DNA of 64,000 bases from Biscogniauxia marginata. Its lineage: Eukaryota; Ascomycota; Sordariomycetes; Xylariales; Xylariaceae. How positions within the stretch are numbered: the first letter of the stretch is position 1; each line of letters begins with the position of its first letter. Position numbers and translations under genes: made by a program. The notes beneath the pieces were generated by a model that saw nothing but the letters and a program-made list of their open reading frames with translations, had not been told where the DNA came from and ran no database searches. The stretch lies in assembly GCA_022695795.1 (NCBI GenBank), contig MU404074.1:1-64000 (forward strand), given 5' to 3'. Below are positions 50,692 to 61,431 of this stretch, in pieces.

Positions 50692-53482
50692 AAAGGGAAA
50701 ATAGTAATAATTAAGGATTAGCCAAAACCTAAGAGTGTTATAAACGTACGCGTATTTCTTGGCTTTATTAATTACGTTAAATAACTTATTTAAGATTTTA
50801 AGCGAATTGCTAAACTATTAACGGAATTAATTACTTTAGCGAAAACAAGAGAAGCTTTTCATTTTATTAAAGAAGCTAGATAGGCTTTTTAGTAGTTAAA
50901 AGAAGTTATAACTAGTAAAGTTATATGTAAACTTCTAAACGAAAATAAGAAGAAACGACTAAAGATAAACACTTTAGATTTCGCTATTAAAGTAGTTTTA
51001 AAGCAATTAAAAGATAATAGAAAATAGTACTTAGTTGCGTATCTATTTAAAGTATTATATAATGCTAAATTGAATTATTAAATCTATAATAAGGAACTAT
51101 TAATAGTTATTAAAGTATTAAAAGAATAGGAACTATGGCTTAGTAAAACTAAAGAACCTATTAATATTTATTTAAATTACAAGAATTTTACACGATTTAT
51201 AATAATATAAACGCTTAATTAAAGATATAAGTATTAAATAATTTTCTTGTTTAAATTCAATTTTAAAATCTATTATATTAAGAGAAAAGAAAACGTCTAA
51301 GTAGACCTGCTTAGTAGAAAAGGAGATTATAAGTTAAAAATTAATAAAAGAAATATCTAGATATTTAAATAATAAAATAACAAATTAATTATATTAGCTT
51401 ATATATGAATTAATATAAGAGACTAGAAATAACGTTTTAAGGAAAATTATAATTAAAAAGAAAAGTAATTATAGTTTTAATAAGGATTTAGTAACGAACT
51501 TCTTTCGTATAAGGAAAAGGTTTATATATTAAAACGAGTATAGGACGAATTCATTAAAAAATTCCACGAATATTCTTTATATAATTACTAAGGAATTTTT
51601 AAAATGATAAAACGATTTTAAGAAGAATTCGACTTTTTAGGAATGCGATAAATAGTTAAAAGAATTATAAAGAATTATAACGTTTATAATAAGGTTAAAG
51701 CATTATAATATAAACTATATAAATTATTATAGCTAATTTAAATACTTAATAAAACATGGTATATAATTATATGGGATTTCGTAGTGAAACTTCCTAAGTT
51801 AAAAGATCTTATTATAAGAGTACTTTATAATAGTATATAGGTAATTATTAATAAACTCACGAAATATGCCTATTTCCTACTATTTAACGAATTAAGCATA
51901 GCAGAATAACTAGCTTTTAATTTCCTAAGAAAATACATTAGTAAACATGGATTACCGGAACGTATTATTTTAAATAAAAACAAGTTATTTACTTTAAAAT
52001 TTTGGATAAACTTAATAAAACGAATAGAAATCAAATAAAAGTTATTTATAACGTATTATCCCTAAATAAACGGACAAATAAAGAAATTAAATCAAATAAT
52101 AAAATAATATTTATAAAGCTATATTAACTAGGAAATAAATAACTAAGTAAAATTGCTATTAATAGCCTAAATAGCATATAACACTTCGGTTAACGAAAAT
52201 ATAAAGATGTTACTATACGAGGCAGTGTATAAATAAAAAGCGGAAATTTAAAAATAACTAATCGAATTTACGAAAGCACCAAGAGTTAAAACAAAAGCCT
52301 CGAGAGTAAAAGTATTATCCGAAAAGGTTTAAACAATATAATAACGGCTATAAAAAGAATTACAATTTATTTAAAACAAAATAACAAAGTATTATAATAA
52401 AAAAAGAATTAAAGGACTAATTCTTAAGAGAAAAGATATAATTTATTTACTCCGTTAATAATAAAGCGTAACATTAAAAACACTTTAAATTAAAATAAAA
52501 CGACTTAATAAAAAACTTAAGTTTAAAAAGTTAAAACCATATAGGATTAAGGAGGTTATTTCGAAAATTAATTATAAATTAACATTATTAAGAGAATTTA
52601 GAATATATCTTATATTTTATGTCTCACTTTTAAAACAAGCACTAAATAACGCCTTATTAAAAAACCAATTAGAAATTAAAAAAACCCTAATAAATATAAA
52701 GTAAAAAGGATATTAGATTTAAAACAGGTTAAAGGTTAGTTATAGTATTTTATTAAATAAAAAGGTTATTTACTTGAGAAGAATACTTAGGAACTACTTA
52801 AGCATTTAAAAAATTTAACGGCTAAGCTTAAGAACTTTTACCGTTAAAACCTAGATCGCTTAAAAAGATTTAAGAAACTAGGTCGTGATTTAGTTATAAT
52901 TAGTTAAAAGAGGGGATAACCTTAAAAGTAATTTTAACTTATTTGACTAAAGATTAATATTTAGTTTAAAGACGTTCTTATTCCGCCTTAATACGTTTTT
53001 AATTCTTTAACTTATTTAGGTTTTAAAGTTTACGTTAAATAAATTAAACTTCACGTTTATATAATTATTCGGATTAACGATTTAACTGCGTAATTCTACT
53101 TAATAATTCTTAAAGTTGTTAAACGATTACTTATTTTTCTTGGTTAATTTTAAGTTTTTCTTTTTAAATATTTTAAAGAGATTTTAAGGAAATGTAATTA
53201 TCGTTATAAGAGGTAGTATTAATTTCGCTATAATTCTAATATTTTTTTTAGTTTTTTAACATTTTATATGATAAGCCTTTTTTAAAATAGCGAGTACAAG
53301 GTATAACTATATATTTAAATTAATTAATAACGGCGGTTAATTCATGTCGGTATTCGGAGGAATTTCTTTTTTTTTAAATTTATTTATATATTTTTAGTAA
53401 CACGATAAAATAATATAATTAAGATGAAAGGTTATTAAGAAAAGAAGTTTTAAAAATAAAACCATTTAAAGGGGAAATATAA

Positions 53483-53897
53483 TGTTACGACTTAATAAAG
53501 ATAAAAAGAATTAAGTTAATTATGTGATTTAAGGTTATATAACTTTAAAAGAAATTCTTTATTGTTTTTTTAAGAATTAAGGAGAATACTAAGATTTTTT
53601 GTTGTTTTCTTGAGAATTAAGGAGAATATAGGTGTTACTCCTTATAAAGAATGAGGTATAAGTAGATTAAAATTCCTTATATATTTAGTTATTTATTCTA
53701 GTTCCTTAACTATCAATTTAAGACTATAGTCACTTTTTGACATTATAATAAAAGTACCTTGAAATCTTTTTAACGAATAAAACATTGTAAATTATTTAAA
53801 CTAATTTTAATTTATTATTACCTTTAAACTAAGAAAACCTAGTATGTACTTACCTGTGAAGTTAGTTAACTAGGAATATATAGGGAGGTTCGTCATA
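53483..53897 (+). repeat. 3' LTR of copy B with a 40-bp internal duplication
   Basis: 415 bp, starting 'tgttacgacttaataaag' and ending 'cgtcata' (mutated cgtcaca). Relative to the 5' LTR it has 40 extra bases, a tandem copy of the segment ending 'gaattaaggagaata' (about 53570-53635). It is more AT-converted than its partner over the first 150 bp. Confidence 0.88.
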
Positions 53898-54239
53898 AAA
53901 AAGCGATAAATCGAAATTTATTATTTTTATTTTTTTAAGATAACACCGTTTTAATTGCGAAATTAAAAGTATTTCTTTTAATAAAAACTTATTTCTTAAA
54001 ATAAAAATAAATAAAAATAAATATAGTAATAAATCGATATTTTAGTTTTTCGAATATATATATTTTTTATAATTTTTTTTATAATTAATTTAATAACTAT
54101 AAAAAGTTTTTAATAAAATAATAATAAAAATTTATAAAGTTAATAAATTATTAAAAAAATTTTAAAGAAAAAGGTATTTATTATTTAAATATATAATTTA
54201 TTTTGTTTTATATTATTAATATTTTTTTATTTTTATAAT

Positions 54240-54560
54240 GTATTTTAAAAACTCGACTTTTTATATTACTTATTTATATTTTTAAGGTATCACCACGAAA
54301 TAATGTTTTATTAATTTATTATATTGCTTTTTTATATTCATATAAATAAGGAAATCGTCGATATAAATTAAAAATTTAATATTAATTATATTTTTAAAAA
54401 TGGTATTTATTATAAACTAAAACGTAATTAAAGCGTTAATTAATTCGAACGATATAACTAAATATTCGAATAATTTATATTTATATTTAAATGCCGTTTT
54501 TTATTTATTACTCTTTTTAATTTTAATAAAGTTAAATCCCAACTTTAAGTTTATTTTAAT
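54240..54560 (-). pseudogene. Reverse transcriptase remnant of the outer gypsy element
   Basis: On the minus strand, gypsy RT blocks appear in order: 'KTAFKYKYKLFEYLVISF', then after a stop 'FIINTIFKNI', then 'YIDDFLIY' at 54342-54365, then 'KKQYNKLIKHYF'. Spacing fits RT subdomains 4-5. The catalytic Asp pair is intact although the surrounding frame has stops. Confidence 0.8.
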
Positions 54561-55200
54561 AAATTATTAAGCCGTTTAAAATTATGTTTATATCTTGGTA
54601 ATTAAAAAAATAAAGTATTATATAAAAATAATTATAATATTTAATTCTCGATAATCGATTATTAATTATAAAGGATTTTTAAGATTAAACTTAAAAATAA
54701 ATATAAAAAGTAATATATAAAAAGATATAAATTTATAAATTTTTTTATATTTAATATGTCTTTTAATTATAATTTAAATGTTTTTAACCTTTTTTCGCTT
54801 ATAACGTAAAAAGGTTTTTATAAAAGTGTTTTCTTTTTAACGAGATTTATAATATAATTTTATAATTAATAATCTAGAAATCTTTATTTAGTTTTTTTAT
54901 TATAATAAAAATAAAACTTTTAAATAAATTTAATTTAAGGTTTTCGTTTATTACGGCAATTATTACCTTGTTAAAAATGATTATATTAATATAATATTCT
55001 CGGTAATAAGCGAAAATTTTTTATTTATTTAAATTAACAAAAAAGTTAATAAATTAATAAATTTTAAATTATTATTAAAATAACATAATATTATATTTTT
55101 TTATTTATAACGCTTAACTCGAATATAAATCGAGAAAAATGATTTTTTTAATATTTAAATATTAATAAATTTATATAATACTTTTCATTATTCGTAATAA

Positions 55201-55665
55201 TGTTACGAACCCAACCTGTTGGAGGGATTTCCTACAGGGGTGTTGGGACACGGACCATGGGGATGTTAACAGGATGGAGGATTTAGATACAATATCACGT
55301 GACATGGATCTCAATAGATAGAGTGATCCAAACGTATCCATTCAACAGTGTGAGATGGATCACTGTGGATAAGGTGATCCAAAGGTATCCAACATACCAA
55401 AACGGAAGGAATGTATAAGGGGAGAATAAGTATAAAAAGGATGGGATTTCTTATGTATCAAGTCATTCATTCTCCAGCTATCAATCTAAGACTATAGTCA
55501 CTCCTTAATACTATAGTGAGAGTACCTTGAAATCTCTCTAACGAACGAAGCATTGTAAATCTCTTGAATTAACCTCGATCCATTATTACCTTCAAAACAA
55601 GAAAACCTAGTACGTACTTACTTGTGAAGTTAGTTGACTAGGAACACACAGAGAGGTTCGTCACA
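55201..55665 (+). repeat. Solo LTR of the chromovirus family, little mutated, perfect target duplication
   Basis: 465 bp, starting 'tgttacgaacccaacc' and ending 'ttcgtcaca', flanked by AATAA at 55196-55200 and 55666-55670. It keeps normal GC content in the middle of AT-converted DNA. It holds a direct repeat (gtgatccaaa, one base, gtatcca) about 50 bp apart and a cacgtga core. Its first half differs from the other LTRs, so it is a subfamily variant. Confidence 0.93.
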
Positions 55666-58566
55666 AATAATAATACTATTAAAATTTATTACTTTTTTTA
55701 GTTTTTCTCGTTTTATTATAAGTAATTTTTATTATCGGCATTTAAATATAAATATAATTAATATCGAGGCTTTTAAGTTTAATAAAACACGTATTATATA
55801 TTCTTAATTTTCGTAAAGTAAAATTATTATAATTATAAATCTTTTTCTCGTTTTAAATTTATATTTTATTTATTTAAAATTTTTTAAATTTTATATATAT
55901 TAAGTTATTTAGTTATATTATTTATTTTTTAACTTATTAATCGCTTTGTAACGAATATTCGTATATATATATTATGTTTAAGTTATATATTTTTACAAGG
56001 CGCGACATAAAAGTTATTTAATTTTATTATTAAATAATTTTAACTCGCTTTTTTTAGTATTATATTAATTTTCGCTTTTTTTATATTAAAAAAGTAAAAA
56101 GTTCCTTTTTTAATTTCTTTTTAATAAAAAATATTTTTTATTATTAATATTTTTCCTTGCAAAACATTTTAAAATATAATAATTATCACGATTATATTTT
56201 TAATAAAATTTTTTATTTTTTATATTAATTTATATTAAATTAATTAATACTCTCGAAAGCGGTTTTAACGTTTAGTTCTTTTTTCTTTAAAATTAAAATT
56301 AATTTTATTATTTATCTTTTTTTAAGTTTTTTTAAGTTTTTTTAAAAATAAGTTTTAATTGAAATTAAAATTTATATTTTTATTATAAATATTTAAGCTC
56401 GACTTCGATAGTTTTAATATTAAAATAAATCTTTTTTAAAGCTTACAAAATCTTAAAGTTAATTAATATATTTTCGTATATTTAATTAGTTTTTTATATA
56501 GCTAAAAAGAAATTTTTATTATTTTTAAAAGTAACTTTTTTTCGTAACTAAATTAACTTAATAATTTTATTTAATAAAATTTTAAATTATTAAATTATCT
56601 CGTTAAAATTAAATAACTTAATAAGATATTAAAAAATATTATTTTAATATTTTAGTTTTTATATTTTTTCGAGAAGTTATAAAAATACTTTTTTAACGTT
56701 TATATATAATTAATTTAAGCTTTTTTAATTAATATAATAATAATTTTAAAGGGAATTTTCGTAATAAGTTTTAATATATATTTTTATTTTTATTTATTAT
56801 AAACAAAACTTTGTTAAGTTTTATTATTATATATAAATAATTATAATATATTTTATAATCGAAAAAGTTTTTCGTAATATTTATTTAAAAGCTTAAACGA
56901 GTTAATTATCGTCTCGAGGGAATTTTAAGTTAAATTAACCCTTTAAAAGACTTTAAAATGGTTTTTTAAGTAGTTAATTTATATTTTTATTATTATTACT
57001 TTTATTAAAATTACTTAAGTTAAAAACTTTTTTTATAAATTATAAAAATAATAATACTTTTTCGTTTTTAATATTATTATTAATTTTAATTATAATAAAC
57101 TTTATATAAAAAATGTTAAATTATATATGCGTTTTATTAATTTAGTTTTTAATTTATATATTTATTAAAACTTAAAACGTAAAAGTTTTAATACATATTT
57201 TAATTAGTAAAACAAGAAAAATAAATAAGCGGTTAATAAAAAGTAATAATAATAATTATTACGTGTTTACTTAAATAATTAATATATTTATTATTATATT
57301 TATATGTTTTTATATTACGTTTTTATTAATTTTTTAAGTTTAAGTCTTATTATATAAAGCTAATTAAAAAAAGTATTAATTTATTTTTCTCGTTATTAAA
57401 TTTAGCTTTTATTATTATTATTAAAACGAGTTTATTTAATTAAAACATTTTATAATTTTATAAATTAATTAACTTATTAACTTATTAATTATTTTAATTT
57501 AATAATTACCTCTTATTAACTTTTTTAAGTAATAATATATATTATTAATATTTTTAGACTTTTTTAATAAAAATAACGTTAAAAGTTAAAACTTATTATT
57601 AATATATTTTAAGTTACTAAGTTATAATTTATATATAACTTCGGGCTTTATAAATAATATATATATAATTTTATTATATAATTTTATAAAGTTTTTTTAA
57701 GTTTTATTTATTTATTATTTATACGTTTTATTTTATTTAAATAAGTCGTTAAAAAGTTTAATATATTTTTTATAACTTTATAAAAATTAACAAAATATAA
57801 AAAAAGGTTTTAAATACTCGAAATAAAAACTATATTAAGTACTTTTTTTATTATGACATTATAAAATTAAAAGTTATAAATAATTAAAGTTTAAATATTT
57901 AGTTTAATTATAAGTTATTTAATAAATCTTTTTAAAGATATAACTTAATTATAAAGCTTAAAAAACAAAAAGCATGTCGCGACGATATTAAATTAAAAAT
58001 TAAAAAAATAAGAAAACGTATTTATATAAAGTTTAATCTCGATTTTAAATAAATATTTAGTTTAAGTAATATATTATAATTAAAGCGATTAAGTAATTTA
58101 ATAGTTTTTTAATATAATTATTTTATTATTAATCTCGTTTAAAATAAAATGAAATTAGCTTAATCGCGCGTTAAAAATATTATTATTTAACGGGTTTTAT
58201 TAAATATATAAAAAAAGCGCTTAAATAAATATTAAGCGTTATATTAAATAAGAATCGATAACTAAAAATATAAAGTTTAAATTTATTAATAATTAAAAAA
58301 GATTAAAAGTTTTTATTAATAGTTTTTTCGTTATATAATCCTCGTTTAATAATAACTCCTTATTTAAGTCGATCTTTTTTAATTCTTTTTTTAGTTAAAT
58401 ATAAAGTATATTTATTAATAAAGATATAAATAGTTTAATATATACATTTTTTTATTAATAACGACTTAAAATAAAAATAATTATAAATAATCTTAAAATA
58501 AGTATAACGTAACGAAATATTTAATTAAATCTTATTAAAAACATATAATTAATAATATATATAAAA

Positions 58567-58662
58567 NNNNNNNNNNNNNNNNNNNNNNNNNNNNNNNNNN
58601 NNNNNNNNNNNNNNNNNNNNNNNNNNNNNNNNNNNNNNNNNNNNNNNNNNNNNNNNNNNNNN
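58567..58662. other. Assembly gap (96 N)
   Basis: A run of N abutting the 9-bp tandem array on its right. It lies inside the outer gypsy element, so the element's true length is unknown. Confidence 0.97.
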
Positions 58663-58768
58663 AAAAAATATAAAAAATATAAAAAATATAAAAAATATAA
58701 AAAATATAAAAAATATAAAAAATATAAAAAATATAAAAAATATAAAAAATATAAAAAATATAAAAAAT
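58663..58768. repeat. 9-bp tandem repeat array (aaaaaatat)
   Basis: About 11-12 nearly perfect copies of aaaaaatat run from the gap toward the right LTR of the outer element. The array lies just inside the 5' end of a minus-strand element. Confidence 0.92.
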
Positions 58769-58794
58769 AAAAAATACTTTTAAAAAAATTTATT

Positions 58795-59032
58795 TATAAT
58801 AAAAATATATAAATTTAAAACGTATATTTATATTTAACTAATAATTCTTTTTAGTTTTAAAAGGCTTAAAAGTTTAAGTTTTATTTAACTTTTATAAGTT
58901 CTCGTTTATATATATATATATATGTTTAATACTTAAAGCACTTATAATTTATTTGCGTGTTGATTTTATTGTAAGTAATCCTAGACTCCACTTATTATGA
59001 TAATAGTCTTGGCGTGGGGTCTCCGTGTGACA
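58795..59032 (-). repeat. Right LTR of the outer gypsy element
   Basis: 238 bp, starting 'tataataaaaatatat' (mutated tgtgac start) and ending 'ccgtgtgaca'. Its outermost about 80 bp retain normal GC and its inner part is AT-converted, the mirror image of the left LTR. Flank TCTAC follows at 59033-59037. Confidence 0.85.
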
Positions 59033-59927
59033 TCTACCGCCTCGGGCATGAGTCTGGCGCGGACACAATCATACATATGCAGGGGGTTAACTAAGATTGC
59101 CTCCGATGTGATGCATAGACCCCGATCTTCATCAGCATACCTCGCTTCATCAAGTGATATGTTAACCACCAGATTCTAAATATATAAATATATGATAGTG
59201 ATACTATGCCTGTCTCTCATAAACCAATCAATGACAACCCATGACATCATCTTTTAGTACTCGGAATTTTGCCTTCATATTTAAGTACATTTCCAAGACC
59301 TAAGCCTCGTCTAATCAGCCAGGATCAGTATTCTCCTGTAATGACTAAGAGTGTGGGTGGTGTAGGTTTAATCAATATCCTAGAGACTATCACTTATTAT
59401 CATGTATGTCATCATAATAGTTCGTGCGTTTTCGGCCGATTTTCCTTTTTTTTTTGTGCTTCCACGGGTTAGCCACCTTATTGTTCTTTTTATCCCGGTT
59501 GCCGAGGTATGCAACTTCGATACTATGCCACAAGTATGTCTGCTACATTGAACGGGCTGGGATGCTGAAGTGTGTCAATGGACATGAGAAATAGTAGTTT
59601 ATAATCGCAATACAGAAATCACAATAGAAGATCAACTGCACATTGTTGTCAGTATTCAGTGTTACACAACTCCTATTTCTGCGCATTCCTTGTGGAGTAA
59701 TCGAGGCTATTGACTATCCAGATTTGCATAAAAATACTTTCATACAGGCTGTATTCTAAAGCAAAGGGGGGATAAAACCAAACTCATGAGCGATTTATTC
59801 TGATCCCTAGTCGGATATAAGAATCTGGCTCATTCCTTAGTGAAATGAAGTGAGTCCCGCTATCGAAGTGGATGCCATTTTATCTTACCTCTTGGTCCAG
59901 TACCCCATTCTACATATTACGTTCACG
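59033..59927. other. Intergenic region right of the AT block
   Basis: Normal base composition, short open frames only, none with a recognisable domain. A poly-T run lies near 59444-59455. Confidence 0.5.
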
Positions 59928-61431
59928 ATGGGAACTCAGGAGCATCTCGAAGTTGCTAAGCCTGAGACTTTCATTGAAGGTCCTGCTTTGGCTCCTCCGG
60001 ATGGTATTTTGCCCAGTTTCGACAATCCACCTAATGATAATGATTTGACCATTGCAGTAATTGCCAGTTGCGTAGTTATGGTAATCATATTCTGTTCAAT
60101 CCGAGGTTACACGAGAATATTCTGCTTGAAGAAAGCCAGACTCGAAGACTGCAAGTCCATGATTCTTCCCTTTTGGGTCACATATGACCAACAAATAAGA
60201 CCGTAGATCTAGGAATTTTGGCATTTGTATTAAGATTTCTTATCTACCAATGGTTATAAGTATATTTGGCTGACTCTAACGAAACAGATGTTTTACATTG
60301 GCGGAACATGGATATTGGCTACCATGCTTAAAGATCCTGGCCTTTTCATCCACCAGTGGAATATTCGGGTGAAGGATTTAGAAAAATTCATCTATGTCAG
60401 TTGAACACAACTCTAGTCCTTGAAACAACATGGCTAATTATAGCTAGCCGTATATTCTCGCAAGCATCCTCTACTGTTTTAATCTCATGTTCATCAAAGT
60501 GTCAATTCTCCTAGAGTGGGCTCATATCTTTGTCCCGAGATCTTCACGAAATGCGTTCTTCTGGACTTGTTATGGCATGATTTGGGCCAAATCTTCACTC
60601 GTTATTGCAACAATTACAACAATCAATTGCGCATGTAGCCCACGGGAGCGTATATGGCGCCGATGGATTCCGGGTACTTGTATCAACATAACTGCCTTCA
60701 ATGTGTTTGTGGCCAGTTTCAAACTGGGTTTCGATATTCTTATCCTATTACTTCCACATAGGGTTATCTGGGTTTATCGTTGTCGATTCGTCAGAAAATT
60801 GAGGTTTCCGTCATTTTCTCTATTGGCGTCGTGTACGTTACTCTTCAAATGTTTCAGAATCTTTATATTTCTAACAACCCTCTTCTGCGGTAATAACAGG
60901 GCTTGTGTCTCTGCTGGCGGTCGACTTGCTTCTGCTATCAACATGAACGATTCTCGCGATACCACCTTCGTATACTCTAAACACCTTCTCTTGGGTCTTG
61001 CAGAGACGACGAGCGCGCAATTAGTTTTCTGCATTCCAGCAGTTCCCATAGCCTTTCGTGATCATAACCTGATCTCTAGACTCAGTGTATTGCTACGATC
61101 AAAGACGGGAACATTGCTTTCCCCGCAAACGCTATCGCAAAAGAGTACTCAACGCCATTCTTGGTATCAAAAATCTCCCCGAGGGGGGCGTGTCGACGAA
61201 TACAGTAGGATGGACGAAAATAGTGAAGTAAATCTTACAGAATTGGGGTCTGTTAAAACTCGATCCGGGCATATGCGGAGTCAACTCCAGGAGAATCATG
61301 GGCATAATTACGGAGGGATATTGAGAACCACAGAAATACAGATTACGACTCGTCAAGAGCCGAACCTGGTGATCCCGAACCTCCAGCGCGAGGAACATCT
61401 ACATCCGTGGCTGGAAGGACGCCCCGCGTAA
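59928..61431 (+). pseudogene. SAT4-type rhodopsin-like integral membrane protein gene with one frameshift
   Basis: Exons 59928-60176, 60288-60395, 60448-60832 and 60900-61431, with introns of 111, 52 and 67 bp (branch-like ctaac or ctaat present). Read in order they give the fungal SAT4 multi-pass pattern: an acidic N-terminus and first helix ('IAVIASCVVMVIIFCSIRGY'), 'HQWNIRVKDLEKFIYPYILA', 'FIKVSILLEWAHIFVPRSSR', 'CSPRERIWRRWIPGTCIN', 'FDILILLLPHRVIW', 'VSAGGRLASAI', and 'YSKHLLLGLAETTSAQLVF'. A basic, low-complexity cytosolic tail follows. Near 60770-60774 the conserved frame jumps: 'LSLSIRQKIEVSVIFSIGV' is read in the next frame, requiring one missing base in the run tctgggttta. The rest of the gene is sound, so a recent deletion or an assembly error in the GGG/TTT run are equally possible. 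Family function is unknown (often called PTH11-like or rhodopsin domain). The first intron's donor is the least certain. Confidence 0.72.

Larger units (their letters stand above)
46426..53897 (+). mobile_element. Full-length chromodomain Ty3/gypsy element, copy B, nested in the outer element
   Basis: LTRs at 46426-46800 and 53483-53897 are flanked by AAAAA on both sides (46421-46425 and 53898-53902). The internal region is 6682 bp. A polypurine tract (aaaggggaa) precedes the 3' LTR. In order: gag with a CCHC zinc knuckle in which Cys and His positions read Tyr (47948-47992), RT fragment with YLND at 50512-50523, integrase zinc-binding region near 51550-51690 and a 'WDFVVKLPK' core near 51770, then a chromodomain remnant near 52700-52865. 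It aligns with copy A throughout. The base just inside the 5' LTR does not show a tRNA-complement I can name, so the priming mechanism is left open. It is not autonomous. Confidence 0.9.
44375..59032 (-). mobile_element. Outer Ty3/gypsy LTR retrotransposon carrying nested insertions
   Basis: The whole second AT block is bounded by direct terminal repeats (44375-44610 and 58795-59032), each beginning TG or its mutated form and ending CA or its mutated form. The left flank is TCTAT and the right flank TCTAC, a 5-bp target duplication with one C/T difference. On the minus strand a reverse transcriptase with intact 'YIDDFLIY' lies at 54342-54365. Removing the nested chromovirus (46426-53897), the nested solo LTR (55201-55665) and one copy of each target duplication leaves about 6.7 kb plus an unknown gap length, a normal size for a gypsy element. 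All frames are stop-filled. Orientation rests on the RT. The rest of gag, protease and integrase I could not delimit. Confidence 0.83.
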
